NCBI GenBank assembly: GCA_021292165.1
Contig: CM037877.1
Coordinates: forward strand, 216,297,350 to 216,361,349
DNA: 64,000 bases
Direction: 5' to 3'
Origin: Shinisaurus crocodilurus
Taxonomy: Eukaryota; Chordata; Lepidosauria; Squamata; Shinisauridae
Part shown: positions 20,656-32,213 of the stretch, in pieces
Layout: each line of letters starts with the position of its first letter
How positions within the stretch are numbered: position 1 is the stretch's first letter
Program-made: the position numbers and the translations under genes
The notes under the pieces: model-generated
What the model was told of the DNA's origin: nothing
The model's input: the letters and a program-made list of their open reading frames with translations, nothing else
Databases searched by the model: none

Positions 20656-21010
20656 CTATGTTGTGATGGAACAGGGCAAGTAGCATTCTGAGAATCTCCG
20701 CTTTCAATATCCAGGGCCCAAGCCAACAAAAAATGGATTTAATGTTTGTAGACAATGGATTTTCGATGGCCAGCATTCCAGTGCCAAACAAAGTTCTTTG
20801 CACTTTCCCATGGCTGGTGGAAACAGAATGCATGCAAATTTGCTCATTCATAGAGACTGCTGAATTCAGCTTCTTGCAGCACAGAATTTGGGTTATTTTA
20901 AATAAATATAAATGCACTGTAATAAGTGGGATTCTACTCTATGTGGGATTCAACTACTCCTCTCATAGTAAGCATTGTTAACATCTCTTTGCAATTCATT
21001 GTTCTCTTAC

Positions 21011-21129
21011 CTGAACAACAATCAGCTTTCTCTCTTTCGATTTCCCATCTGGCCATTCTTCCCCAAAACAAAAGTAGATCTCATATGGTGGCTGTTTCCC
21101 CATCTGTCCTTTCTGATGGGCAATCAGTT
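21011..21129 (-). CDS. IRF6: IRF6 coding exon (IRF-association domain)
   Basis: 119 nt. Acceptor CCCCTTTAG|AA and donor CAG|GTAAGA. Together with one base from the previous exon it reads [51 protein letters not shown] is the hallmark core of the IRF-association domain. The human sequence has [20 protein letters not shown] at the start. The phases (1 in, 0 out) fit the neighbours exactly. Confidence 0.96.
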
Positions 21130-21720
21130 CTAAAGGGGGGGGGAGCAATGTATAGTGAGACACACATGCATCCAGATACGACATAATAGTCTGTTAATTG
21201 CCCCTTCCAGTTCAAACCCCATGCTTTGTTTGTTCCAGAATTCTACTCACTTCTATCCCCCTCTTCCTGTAATTTTTCTGCCTATAGAAATCAAAATGGC
21301 ATTAGCGCTGTTTTTCCTTCAGCCTTGTACTTGATCAGGTAGCTACAAATATCATTTCACTTGCCAGCTTGCACATCACGTAGACATGTGCACAATGTGA
21401 GAACTGCAATTCCACCTATGCCATCTGGTGACAACTGGGAGCCATTAGGACCAAAAAGAGGAAAGTTGTGGAGAAAAAACTGCTACAATGGAGCACAACA
21501 GTGCATTGTACCAACATCCATTGAGCAATGCCGAAAATGGCAGGTTGCATTCAAACCACTATGTGCGCTAGACCGCTAACACAGACACAGCCCTAGTTGA
21601 CATAACCGTATGGGACCTAGTCCCACAGGGCCAAAGGCCCGAAACAGAGAGTGTACAAATATTACAGTGATTAAAAAATCAACAACACTCGGTGATTGTG
21701 ATACAAGAACACTGTAGTTA

Positions 21721-22194
<474 letters not shown>

Positions 22195-22252
22195 CTATTG
22201 GAGTGAAAGAAATCTGCATACCATACAACAGGGCAGAACTGAGAGCCCTTTT

Positions 22253-22318
22253 TTTCCGTGGGAAATTCCTTGCAGGAAAAAAGGTGGGGTATAAATTAAA
22301 TAAATAAATAAATAAAAT
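22253..22318 (+). repeat. SINE tail fragment
   Basis: TTCCTTGCAGGAAAAAAGGT followed by GGGGTATAAATTAAATAAAT: the 3' end of the Sauria-type SINE only. Confidence 0.8.
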
Positions 22319-22795
22319 ACAATTTCCACGGAAACCATGGGCCAATTCCTAGAGTCAGGTTGATCACAAGGTAACAACAAATAGTAACAGCAACATCTCT
22401 TCATCAAGCTATCATGGAGAGACTCGCTTTTCACATGAATGCAGTACTTAACAATAGAAGCAAACATCCATCAATATGCTTGATTGCTAGCACCTCAGCT
22501 ATACCACAAGCTGCACGACTGTCACTATCCCAAGCTCAACAGCAGTTTCCAACTGGGTTTCTTTTTATTCACAGGGTGACACGGCTATATTACCCTTCCA
22601 AACACAGAACATTCCCTGGGCCACATCAATCTAAACAAATAAAACAGGAAGAAAAACCTTGATGTATGTTCAGAAATAAATGATACATAGCTTACTCACT
22701 CTGTGCAGTAAGACACAAGACTTTGCTATGCAAAACAACACCAGTGTACACATTTGTATAGTTATTCTAGTGACATACGCACCAAAAAGACTTAC

Positions 22796-22954
22796 TTGGA
22801 AGAGAGCTAATCCAGAGTTCGGGAGAGCTGAAGATATCGTGCTGCAGAGCTGGGAGTGCAGGAGGCATTGGCATCTCTATGTCTTCAGGTTCATTCTTTG
22901 TCCACACAGCTTCTGGGCTATGGGTCTCCACGCTAGCGGGTGCCATTGGGGAAT
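22796..22954 (-). CDS. IRF6: IRF6 coding exon: linker
   Basis: 159 nt. Acceptor CTGCTTAG|AT and donor CCAA|GTAAGT. It reads (D)[52 protein letters not shown]. The human linker has the same landmarks ([28 protein letters not shown]) with a variable Pro-rich centre. This region joins the DNA-binding and association domains and is predicted to be flexible. Confidence 0.95.
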
Positions 22955-23109
22955 CTAAGCAGAACAAATCTATGTTTTAAAAAAAATTAAGCATTGCATC
23001 CCCAACAACTGATGGCATTTTAAAAGGTTATTGACACTTTCCAAACTGAAGAGGCAAATTTGGCTAAGCTACCTTAGAGAGCATTCCTAGGGTACTGGGA
23101 GAGAGTCTC

Positions 23110-23540
23110 AGGGGCCGTAGGGATTGTTCAGAGTCCCCCCACCCCACCCCCGAGGCCGTAGACACTGCTATGACCTCAGGAGTGGGCTCCAGAATCCGAT
23201 CCCTCCTCCCCTGCCCCCTCGCAGCTGCCGCAGAAAATCTGCAGCGCCTGCTTTCATTAATGAGGATCTTGGAGAGGTCTGTAAGGGGTTATTCTGGGAT
23301 GGGGGAAAGGAGAGGGCAGATTACAAAGAATCCTATGGCCTCCCCAGCCCCAGCCCCGCTCCCACCAGCACATCTCCTTTAGTTGGGCTCAGAGGCCCTT
23401 CTACAGCAAAAACGATGCAGCAGGAGCACAGAGGTGGAAATCGCCTCCGTCACTCCTCCCGCCCTGCCAGCAGCAACCCAACAGGGCATTGGATACACAG
23501 AAGCCTCTGAGTCTGGATTAACAATGGACTGTGCCCTTGG
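23110..23540. mobile_element. DNA element, family D, diverged
   Basis: GC-rich sequence with CCTCCCCTGCCCCCTCGCAG, GCAGCTGCCGCAGAAAATCT and the closing phrases AACCCAACAGGGCATTGGAT and CTCTGAGTCTGGATTA. It resembles 61330-61760 (CTTGCAGCTGGCGCAGAAAG; CTCATTGGATTGCTCTGC). The several open frames across it are composition effects. Confidence 0.45.
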
Positions 23541-23546
23541 GTGGTT

Positions 23547-23640
23547 AAGGGCACAATCCTATGCATGTTTAGACAGAAAAAGTCCTAGAACTCCCAGTAT
23601 TCCCCAAGGGAATGCTGGGACTCCTAGGACTTTTTTTCTT
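23547..23640. mobile_element. Fold-back element, type A, right end lost
   Basis: AAGGGCACAATCCTATGCAT, then AGTCCTAGAACTCCCAGTAT and the complement TGCTGGGACTCCTAGGACTT. The outer right arm is missing after TTTTTTTCTT. Confidence 0.85.
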
Positions 23641-24183
23641 GGATACTTTTCACACTGGCTTAATAATATTTTTCTTTTATTCAGCTTGCATCGTCTAGTT
23701 GCAAACACAGTAATGTCTTGATTACCAACATAGAATCCATGCTCCATTTATGTGTGTGCAAGCAATTTTTCTGAGTTCTTAAAGATGGCTTGCAATGCCA
23801 TGGAGATGGTGAAGCTCAAGCTGCTATGCGAAAAGCACGGTGGTGAGCCAGTTCATGCTGATGGGGACCATAATTTTGTCAGCTGTAGTGAGGATGTCTA
23901 GGAATTCAGTTTATAAATTAAATTGCACAGGAAAACCAGCCCCCATTCCTTTCCCCCATTAGTTTATAAAATAAGGGTGTCAAACTCAAATGGATTGGAA
24001 ATTAAAATCTCTCTCCGCCAGACATCCAGGCACTAGGCCATAACAAATTCCATCTGAACTTAACATCAAACATCAATTTTTCTCAATTAAAGACACTAGT
24101 ACAGAAAAGGTTAGGGATAGTTCCTGTAGATTTGGTAAGTTACTTGTTCTTAAACATTTATAGCATGAACAAAAATATACTGG

Positions 24184-24852
24184 GTGGAATCCAATTAACT
24201 CATCCCATTGATGGAACAGCTTCCATCAGCAGAAGGGGGTATTTCAGAGAGTTCAGGAACCCTAGAGCAGAATTTGGAAGGGTGCAGAAGAGGAGACCGC
24301 TGATGTAGGGATTGGGCCCACTAGTTCTGTAGAGGAGCCTCAAAAGGATATGGGAATAGATTCTGATTCACAGAAAGAGGGGGAGGGGAAAGTGAAGAGC
24401 CAAGGACAGAAGAAATAGAGATAAGAGAGGAGAGAGTCACAGCTGCTCCTGAAACCATGGGAAACCAGACCCTTTCTGAAGAGGAACAGGAGGGGGACAT
24501 GGGTGGGTGTGGCTCTGAGAAATCAAGAACAGCCTTGAGGGTTTAGTTTTTGGGATTTTGGTTACTGGGAGATGGAGGGCTTTAGTTAATTCTAATTAGT
24601 CTGAAATCAACTTTCAACTGGGTCCTATTGCATTAATCAACTGATTCTGTAGAAAGCTAGCACAGCTTGTTTCTTTTGTTATTGATTTCTGTAAAGCAGC
24701 TTAATCTTAACCTAAAGCCAGCTTCACTTGCTTGCATTTTAGCATAATATAAACCTGCTGATTAGAAGAACAATTCTTGTGCTTAACTCCGATGGCAACC
24801 ACAACAGTTTTGTGGGAAATCCACTCTCATAGTGTTAGATTCCACCCATTAT
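24184..24852. mobile_element. Element with TGGGTGGAATC ends
   Basis: The left end TGGGTGGAATCCAATTAACT and right end TGTTAGATTCCACCCA are inverted repeats over about 12 bp. The body is purine-rich on the + strand (24350-24490). No coding sense or target duplication is seen. Probably a non-autonomous DNA transposon. Confidence 0.5.
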
Positions 24853-24994
24853 GTACACATGCATGCAACAGCTGCCCTGAGTGAACAAAGTCCTTTTTCC
24901 TAAGCTCTGCTCCTCTAGTTCTGCAGATGAGTCAATAATGTGCTGTGCATGGAAAGAGTGTCACAGGCCACAGTGAGAACTCTAGAAGCCCGAT

Positions 24995-25820
24995 ATGGAC
25001 CACATGATTGAGCTTTCAATTATTCAGGGTGTATTCGTGGATTCAGCCCTGAACCTGGGTGCCCAGGTTTCAGCGATGGCCAGGAGTGTGTTTGCACAGG
25101 TGAGGCTAGTGTGCCAGTTGCACCTGTTCCTGGAGATATCTGATCTGGTCACAGTGACACATGCTTTAGTTACATCCCTTTTGAACTACTGTAATAGGCT
25201 CTACATGGGGCTGCCTTTGAAAATGGTTTGGAAATTTCAGCTAGTTCAGAATGCTGTGGCCAGACTGTTGATTGGGGCCAGTTATAGGAAGCGCATGACT
25301 CCAGTATCACTGGCTACTTGTCTATTTCTGGGCACAATTCAAAGTGCTGCTTAAGACTTATACACCCCTATACAACGTGGGATCAGGATATCACTTTCTC
25401 CCATACGAGTCTGCCCAGGTTTTAGGATCTTCCGGGGAGGCTCTTCCCTCAATCCCACCGCTATCAGAGGCACATTTGGTTGGGACACAGGGAAGCCTTC
25501 TCAGTAGCTGCTCCCAGCCTCTGGGACTTCCTGCTGAGGGAGACTGGGTTGGTTGGTTCCCTCACTGCTGTCTTTCCACCAGCAGGCCAAGACATTTTTA
25601 TTAAGGCAGAACTTTGACATGTAAGCTGGTCTGCTTCTGAAGGTGTTTTTATTGGGTTGGGTGTTGCTTATTTCTTTTATTGTTGTGTTTTTAATTGTGT
25701 TTTTATGCTATGTATTAATTACATTTTTGCTTTTATCTCAATTTAATTATTGTTAGCGACCTTGCACACCATTTTTGGTGAAAAGCCAGGACATAAACTA
25801 ACTAACTAAATAAATAAAGA
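24995..25820 (+). mobile_element. L2-type LINE ORF2 end, decayed
   Basis: Readable ORF2 pieces: VTHALVTSLLNYCNRLYMGL, PLKMVWKFQLVQNAVARLLI and SYRKRMTPVSL, then frameshifted LPYESAQVL and a 3' UTR ending ACATAAACTAACTAACTAAA. Lies in an IRF6 intron, antisense to the gene. Confidence 0.85.
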
Positions 25821-26980
25821 CCCACCTTCTGTACAAAATACATTCAATGGCTTATACCTGACACCCTGCTGCAAAAACATAGCATCTTGGAAACACTTGC
25901 CAAGTTTTGTCAAAAACACATTCATGTACATAGCATGATAGTCAATGCCCTCAATTTTCTATAGCATAATTCCTACATCTCAGCCAGTGTTTCCCAACTG
26001 GACCTAAAATGTCTTCCAAAGACTGCACAGGAAAAGGAAAATCAGTCTATTGCCCTTTGCAAACTTACTTAAGGAAGACAGCACTTAAGAAATATAAGTG
26101 AACTCAGCCAACTGACTAGATGGTAACATTAGATCCCAATTAGGAGGATAAAAAATATTAGAGATGAGCCAGTCCATTAGTTAGAATTAGACTGTAAGAG
26201 AAATGTACCTGTTAAAAGGATAGATTGGATGAAAAGTGTATAAAATGTACAATAAAGGCCACTTGTAGATTAGCAACATGCTTTAAAAATATAATACCAT
26301 TAAAATATAACTTGAAACAAGTTCTGGTGCATGGGAAATTAATGCAGAAGTATCTGCTGAGACAATGTTACAGTTAAAACCTGCTAAACCGGAACCTTGC
26401 TCCGGGGAACTCCAAGGAACATCCTTTTAAAGATGTACCATCATCATTACAGGCTACATATGGGTATGGCAGAAAGGTGTGTCTGCTCTTGCTATGGGAA
26501 TTTCCCTTTTTATGAAGTCACTAGCTAAGTGGCTCTCAATGATTCGTGAGGTGAGGGCAAGCTACTGCTACAACAGCCTGTTGCAGCATAAGCTTTGTTT
26601 ACCGCACTTGCAATGGCAGCCGTGGAGCCAACAGAGAATGTACACACTTCCACCCCTTTGCTGACCCTGAGGCATCAGTATCACAACCCTCAGGGACCCA
26701 GTTCAACATGGCCTTTCCTTTTACACCAACCTTGCCTTAGTCCAGCCGGACACAACGGACAAGTTTGCCCAGCATGGCAACCCACCCTGTGAATAAGCTA
26801 CGCAGATGTTTGGGCTCACCATGGGTTATCCCCCCACTCCTTCCCCCTTGGTCCTCCCACCGGTATCCCAGGGGGCTTGGCGGCTAAACCCGTCATGTCT
26901 CCTCTCCTCGCTCCAGTCGTGACCCCTTTTCGGTCACCGACACTACTTTTTACCTTGACTAAGCAAGGCTGCAAGTAGGT
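25821..26980. other. IRF6: IRF6 intron, nothing recognised
   Basis: AT-rich unique-looking sequence to about 26450, then a more GC-rich part (26580-26940) whose short open frames have no recognisable product. No exon is expected here from the splice phases of IRF6. Confidence 0.5.
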
Positions 26981-26989
26981 TAATTTGTT

Positions 26990-27330
26990 ACTTTGCTTTT
27001 CACTTGACAGCTGTCAAACAGCCAACTGTCAAGAGAAAAGCAAAGCCACAAGGGGATCTTTACTCATGAAAGGGGGTGGTGAGTACATCTCCCCCATAGC
27101 AATGCGATCCTGTAGTATTAAAGTATTGCACCAACAGTCCTCAGTGCCCTCCACCTTTTCCACACTTCCCCGAGCCTCTAGGTACTCCAAAAAGGTAAGA
27201 TCAACAACCCACCCCCTCCCCTTTTCACAAACACAGACTTTTGACAGCTGTCAAAAGAAAGGATATTTATTTAAGCAGGGTTTTTGACAGGGCTAAACTG
27301 GTTTCTTTTGACAGATTTCTTGGCTGCATA
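26990..27330. promoter_or_regulatory. Cluster of TGACAGCTGTCA-type palindromes
   Basis: TTGACAGCTGTCAA occurs at about 27004-27017 and again at about 27241-27254, with single TGACAG half-sites at about 27026 (as CTGTCA), 27286 and 27310. The first lies in a larger inverted repeat, CTTTGCTTTTCACTTGACAG against CTGTCAAGAGAAAAGCAAAG. TGACAGCTGTCA is a known TGIF/PKNOX/MEIS dimer site and contains a CAGCTG E-box. The cluster may alternatively be the ends of a DNA element. Confidence 0.4.
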
Positions 27331-27527
27331 TGAAATCTATCAGTGTCTTTGGATGTTGCCTCCTCCACTTTTGATAGGGGACACTTACCAAGCAAGACTT
27401 CATTTTGGCTTGTCAGAAGTGAGTGCTTGCCATCTCTGAATGACCAACACCCCAAAATAAAAGAACTTATGAAAATATTTCCGCACATTTCTGGGACCTA
27501 AAAAATAATTTCAAAAGGTGGCAAACC

Positions 27528-27732
27528 AGTGACAACCACTCCAATGTGCCGCTTGGGCACTTTGGAGGGGCTGTCACTGGGAGACATCGCGAAAAGGCTC
27601 TGAAAGAAAAAAGGGGGGGGACCAGGTGGCTGTGACCAAAAAGGGGTTGTGATTGGAGTGGGGAAAGCGAGGCAGTGACAGTCACTCCAAAGTATCGCTT
27701 GGGCATAGGTGGAGCAGCTGTCATTGGCGGGG
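27528..27732. repeat. Two tandem copies of a 57-bp motif
   Basis: CAGTGACAACCACTCCAATG...GGGGCTGTCACTGGG (27528-27584) recurs as CAGTGACAGTCACTCCAAAG...GCAGCTGTCATTGGC (27672-27732). Each copy is itself loosely palindromic. GC-rich; no coding sense. Confidence 0.55.
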
Positions 27733-27799
27733 GCGGGGGCATGCTTAGCAAGAGAGGCAAGGGGTTCACTGCTTCCCTGGAGCCACGATGGGATGCGTC

Positions 27800-28020
27800 T
27801 CCCGGGCTTGGATGACATGACAACCCATCGTGGGTCCAACAACCCCTACAACAAGCCGTGGGTTGTCAGGGTGTCTTGTTGCCCCAAAACAAGCCACCCT
27901 GTGGGAAGTGGTCTGGGTTTGCATGACAACCCACTGTGGCTAGTTACCCATGACAGGTTGCTGTGTCATGCAAACCCAGCCAATGGGGGACAGAAGCTGG
28001 GCTACACCAAACATGCATAT
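27800..28020. mobile_element. DNA-element-like sequence related to 58900-59110
   Basis: Repeated variants of TGACAACCCA(T/C)(C/T)GTGG and CATGCAAACCCAG in both directions give an inverted-repeat texture, with GGTCTGGGTTTGCATGACAA against TCATGCAAACCCAGCC. A related layout occurs at 58900. It could be a hAT-type fragment. Confidence 0.4.
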
Positions 28021-28433
28021 GAACATCCTGAGACAGAATAAACAAGGTCGAGTTCTAGGACTGTGACGTAGACAGGTTTACTGTCCGCTAAAAGAAATGA
28101 GCAAAAGGTACCTCAGTAAATGTGTGGAATTTCACAAGTTCACCATTAAACTACCACAACATATAAACAATGAAGGAAGAACAACAGTGGAAGACTTCTG
28201 TCCAGGCTAACCATGCAAAAGCTTGTACTTCACATGTGGTATCTCCTTTTGCCCATTTTCTGCAGCAAACCTGTCAAGGAACTGCTAGCCTAGCTGCATC
28301 CAGAGATAGAAGCAGCAGTTTCCTAAAAGTATTGATCAAAATATTGTTTAATAATATATGCACACACACACACACCATTTAAAATGTAGGGTTGAGCTCA
28401 ATGCACACTCTGTGCCATGACCTATCTACTAAC

Positions 28434-28553
28434 CATTGAGATTAAGAAATGGAAAGGAATCCTGTATAGGTACATGCTGAGACTGGTTTAATTCATCCTC
28501 ATCTTCTTCATCATCATTATCCTTCTCATCCCACGGAGCTGAACCGGTAGAGC
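28434..28553 (-). CDS. IRF6: IRF6 coding exon: acidic linker
   Basis: 120 nt. Acceptor CCTACAG|GC and donor AATG|GTTAGT. It reads (G)[39 protein letters not shown]. The order [13 protein letters not shown], an acidic run, [14 protein letters not shown] is as in human IRF6. The acidic run is slightly shorter, which accounts for part of the 463 against 467 residue difference. Not detectable as a long open frame; found by following splice phase. Confidence 0.95.
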
Positions 28554-29144
28554 CTGTAGGAAAAACACAAGTTGTGGAATTAGCAAGTAATATGGAATTT
28601 TATCAACGGAAGAGAGAAAAGAAACGGAATTGCCATTTATGTGAGCCACAGGAGAGCTGCACACTCATTCTTTCCAGTAGTACTTTCTAGAATGACATCA
28701 CTCTCCTGGGAATTTTTATTCCAAGTACTGCTTGGTCTCCTTCACAGCTCCAGAAACAGCACAACCCTGCCAGAGGCAAGAGTCTTTTTGTGCTCTTCAG
28801 CTGATGCTTGGAAGGCTTCCACTAGCCTGAAGCAGCTTTCCCAGAGCTTGTACAATGACAATCCAACCCAGTATACCACAACTTGCCTCACTAAAACTTT
28901 CAGCTGGTCTGCAGGAAGGTGCACAAGGGCCAGAAAAAAGTTTACCTGATCCCAGAACCTGCTACCTTTCTATATCTGACAGCTAACCCCAAGAATGTTT
29001 CTTCTAGGCACATATAGATATGCTCAGAAAGACCTGTTCCTTTTAATGGCAAATGTGCAAAAGAAATCCCCGGTGAATGCCATCTGATGAAGCATAAAGG
29101 GAATAGAGGCCTTTTAAAGACTGCCTTCTTAATTAATTACATTT

Positions 29145-29674
29145 AGAGCTTTTCTACATGAGGCATTTATTGTGTGCTCATGATTTCTGACTCACGGTAG
29201 TTTGCGGGTGCTTTACACGACGTCATCATCCTTCAGGGCCTCTCCAGTTCTATGCAACTGTTTCTGCAGCTCTTTTTAGATCAAGGAAAGTGTGGTACTA
29301 TTTGGAAATTGTGGGATGAAATGCTCGTGTATTAGCACAATTCCACTATACCACAGCACCTCCTAGTGGTTGTGTAATAGAACGTATAGAAAGGTAGAGA
29401 AAGAAACCCACACACACAAAAAACATATAAAGGAGCCGATCTTAAATCTGCAAAGAATCTGGAAGCAGAAGCCTCGGTAAAACTCACTGGGTGACTTTGG
29501 GCCAGTCACTGACTCTCAGCCTAACCTACCTCACAGGGTTGTTGTGAGGATAAAATGGAGAGGAGGAGGATTATGTAAGTCGCCTTGGGTTCCTTGCAGG
29601 AAAAAAGGTGGGGTATAAATATAATAAATAAATAAATCAAGTGGCGAGTTAAAAGCCTCATGTAGAAAAGCCCT
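29145..29674. mobile_element. DNA element with 20-bp terminal inverted repeats, SINE inside
   Basis: The left end AGAGCTTTTCTACATGAGGC (29145-29164) and right end GCCTCATGTAGAAAAGCCCT (29655-29674) pair at 19 of 20 positions. A partial Sauria-type SINE at 29480-29640 has landed within it. A lone left end of the same family lies at 15908. Confidence 0.75.
29480..29640 (+). repeat. Sauria-type SINE, 5'-truncated, nested
   Basis: Starts inside the SINE body (AACTCACTGGGTGACTTTGG) and ends GCAGGAAAAAAGGTGGGGTA plus an (AATA)n tail. Confidence 0.85.
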
Positions 29675-29787
29675 TATATTCCACTAATATGCTTGTCTTG
29701 CACTGACGTGCTAGAGGAGAAAAAGGGAAAGGAAGGGCATGAAGAGGGATGGAAGGTATGTGAAGAAGTAGAACTTCTTCACATACC

Positions 29788-30021
29788 AGTGTAGCATAGT
29801 GGTGAGAGTGTTGGACTGAGACGTGGGAGATGTGGGTTCTAGTCCCCGCTCAGCCATGAAGCTCACTGGGTGACTTTGGGCCAATCACTGACTCTCCCCC
29901 TAACCTACCTCACCAGGTTGTTGTGAGGATAAAATGGAGGGGAGGAGGAGGAGGGTTATGTAAGCTGCCTTGGGTTCCTTGCAGGTAAAAAGGCAGGATA
30001 TAAATATAATAAATAAATAAA
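29788..30021 (+). repeat. tRNA-derived SINE, Sauria type, full length
   Basis: Box A (GTGTAGCATAGTGGTGAGAG) and box B (GGGTTCTAGTCCCC) of a tRNA-type promoter, then TCACTGGGTGACTTTGGGCC, CACCAGGTTGTTGTGAGGAT and the tail GGCAGGATATAAATATAATA. Full structure and few changes suggest a fairly recent copy. Confidence 0.9.
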
Positions 30022-30392
30022 CTCCCTGAACCCAGAAACCTTGTTTTTTCCCCTCTCACTTCTGACCTTTACTAGGATGCACCTGCATTTCAAAGGTTTT
30101 CTCTACAATCTTTTTTTAGACCTAAAACACACACACATGCAAAGCTGAACAATTCAGACTGAAATGTACATGTGGTGAATTTGTGAGCATGCAGAATGCA
30201 TTCTGAACTAGACAGCAGGGTGACCTAAATGTCCCTTTGTGTCAATTAAGTTGAACCAAGGATAACTCGATATGCTTACTCACTTAAAAATGAGTAACCC
30301 AGCAGGATTCACTGACAGCAAAAGATGGCTGAATGCAGAAGGACGAGTCACGTGCTTGCTTCCTTAAACAGCAGAGTCTTGCTGTCTCTCAC

Positions 30393-30597
30393 CTGGATTA
30401 ATGATTGCTCCCTGGGACTGTGGGATGTCACACACTTCATAAATTTTAATGGGATTCATCGGCACCTCTTTGGTGCCGTCATACATCAGGTTGAATTCCC
30501 GGCTTTTGTTGAGGGCACACCGGAGCTGGGCTTTCCATTTTGCAGGGTCAGGGTCATCAACACCTTCCTGGTACTTTCCTGTTTCCACAGCCCAAGC
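30393..30597 (-). CDS. IRF6: IRF6 coding exon: second half of the DNA-binding domain
   Basis: 205 nt, residues 59-127. Acceptor TGCTCCCAG|GCTTGG and donor CCAG|GTGAGA. It reads [69 protein letters not shown]. It supplies the fourth and fifth conserved tryptophans (W60, W79) and the recognition-helix core QLRCALNKS with Arg84, the position most often mutated in human popliteal pterygium syndrome. All are intact. It enters in phase 0 and leaves in phase 1. Confidence 0.97.
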
Positions 30598-30901
30598 CTG
30601 GGAGCAAAGTACATCATGTTCAGTTAAGCCTTGTCATTATGCCAGCTTCTGTTGAATCATGCCATCAAACCAATTCCCATCTATCAAATACATCTAGGCA
30701 ATAAATATGTTTTGCTGGAACTTGCCAACTATTTCTGCCACTGATTTCCCCAGTACAGGCAAAAACAACACAGATCATTTTAGGATTTTCTAAGCCAATG
30801 TTATTCTGAATCAGTAATGCAGACCATTCCTACATGGACCACCTGGTTGTGTCCAAAGAAAGATGAACCAACAGAAAACGAGGCTTTAATTATTGTTTTT
30901 T

Positions 30902-30974
30902 TAGGGCGCAATCCTATACATGTTTAGATGGGGAAAAGTCCTACAATTCCCAGCATTCCCCAGCCAGCATTGGT
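30902..30974. mobile_element. Fold-back element, type A, left arm only
   Basis: TTAGGGCGCAATCCTATACA, then AGTCCTACAATTCCCAGCAT and CCCCAGCCAGCATTGG. The sequence changes to an L2 fragment exactly at the palindrome centre, and no right arm follows it. Confidence 0.8.
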
Positions 30975-31228
30975 TGGTAAGGGAGAAGGCGCTCTCTCAG
31001 GTAACCTGGTCCCAAGTTGTTTCGGGCTTTGTACACAAGTACCAGAACCATAAACCTAGCCTGGTAGTGAATAGGTAGCCAGTGCAGTTCCTTCAGCAAT
31101 GGAGTTGCATGCTGAAAAGGGGCAGCTCCCGACAACAGCCGGGCTGCTGCATTCTGCACTAGCTCCAGCTTCCACAGCAGCCTTAAGGGCAGCCCCACAT
31201 AGAGCACATTGCTGTAATCCAGTCCTGA
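30975..31228 (-). mobile_element. L2-type LINE ORF2 fragment
   Basis: The minus strand reads [79 protein letters not shown] with no stop. It is the same region of ORF2 as at 50220, cut at both ends, and sits directly on the truncated type A palindrome. Confidence 0.9.
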
Positions 31229-31514
31229 GGTTGGAGTTGCATTCCTTTCCACACTAATCATTTTAATTCAGTCAGCAAAACCTAAAAGGAGGTGGGAGAT
31301 GAAATGTTGAGACTTCTGAGGGACTATGAAGCATCTGGCTATGTCTAAGGCAAAAAGCAGCTCTGTGTTCCACTCCCCTTCTGCCCCGGTTAGCAAGGCA
31401 CCTATTGTGATGGATAGGTATCACAAGATTAAAGAAAGGCTCCTGCACTGAAAAAGGATGGATGGGGTGAGGTGCTTAATGGGGCATTTGTCCAAGCATA
31501 AATGAGGGATATGA

Positions 31515-31755
31515 GAGCCAGTGTGGCATAGTGGTGAGAGTGTTACACTGGGACTCGGGAGATCCAGGTTCTAGTCCCCACTTGGCCATGAAACTCACTG
31601 GGTGACTTTGGGCCAGTCACTGACACTCAGCCTAACCTACCTCACAGGGTTGTTGTGAGGATAAAATGGAGAGGAGGAGGATTATGTAAGTCGCCTTGCA
31701 GGTGGGTTCCTTGCAGGAAAAAAGGTGGGGTATAAATATAATAAATAAATAAATG
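31515..31755 (+). repeat. tRNA-derived SINE, Sauria type
   Basis: Full-length: GAGCCAGTGTGGCATAGTGG start, box B GGTTCTAGTCCCC, body and tail as at 29788. It has a small internal doubling (CGCCTTGCAGGTGGGTTCCT). Confidence 0.9.
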
Positions 31756-31983
31756 TTGTTGTTTAACGGGATATCAAGTCTGACAGAAAGAAAGCTTGGT
31801 TAGTGCTTCACTTTTGGAAGCATTGTATGGTGAGCAGCACAGTATTTCCCAGTACAAATCACATGAGGTTCTGATCACACCCATATGGAATGGTACACCT
31901 CTGCCTCTCAGATCTAGGACCATAGCTGCTTTAAAAACACAGCAGACTAATTTGTGATGCCATGCCATGGCCTTTAGAAGACT

Positions 31984-32120
31984 AAAGGCACAATCCTATG
32001 CATGTTTAGACAGAGAAAAGGCCTACAATTCCCAGAATGCCCCAGCCAGCATGGCTGGCTGGGGCATGCTAGCAGTTGTAGGCCTTTTCTCTGTCTAAAC
32101 ATGCACAGGATTGCACCTTA
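31984..32120. mobile_element. Fold-back element, type A, complete
   Basis: 137 bp. TAAAGGCACAATCCTATGCA, ATGTTTAGACAGAGAAAAGG, then CTACAATTCCCAGAATGC (32023-32040, an exact ZNF143-type motif) and CCCAGCCAGC|ATG|GCTGGCTGGG at the centre. The right arm returns with two or three changes to TGCACAGGATTGCACCTTA. Confidence 0.92.
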
Positions 32121-32213
32121 AATGACCGAATACAATGGCTTGCCAGCAAGTCCAAGTTTATAGCAATTGCTACCACATGACAAAAATGGAGTTTCCAACA
32201 AATCACTCAAGAA

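Larger units (their letters stand above)
18248..21010 (-). other. IRF6: IRF6 intron between the last two coding exons
   Basis: About 2.8 kb, filled by a hAT-type element (18863-19217), a 5S SINE (19334-19478), an L2 tail (19800-19905) and an old L2 copy (19990-20655). The remainder shows no exon. Confidence 0.85.
28554..30392 (-). other. IRF6: IRF6 intron with nested elements
   Basis: Holds the DNA element at 29145-29674 with a SINE inside it, a second SINE at 29788, and a (CA)n run at 28357-28377 just outside the exon side. The rest has no recognised feature. Confidence 0.7.

Noticed and set aside
29788..30021. A tRNA gene (boxes A and B present)
   Set aside because: The sequence continues into a SINE body and (AATA)n tail, it cannot fold as a tRNA, and similar copies occur many times in the window.
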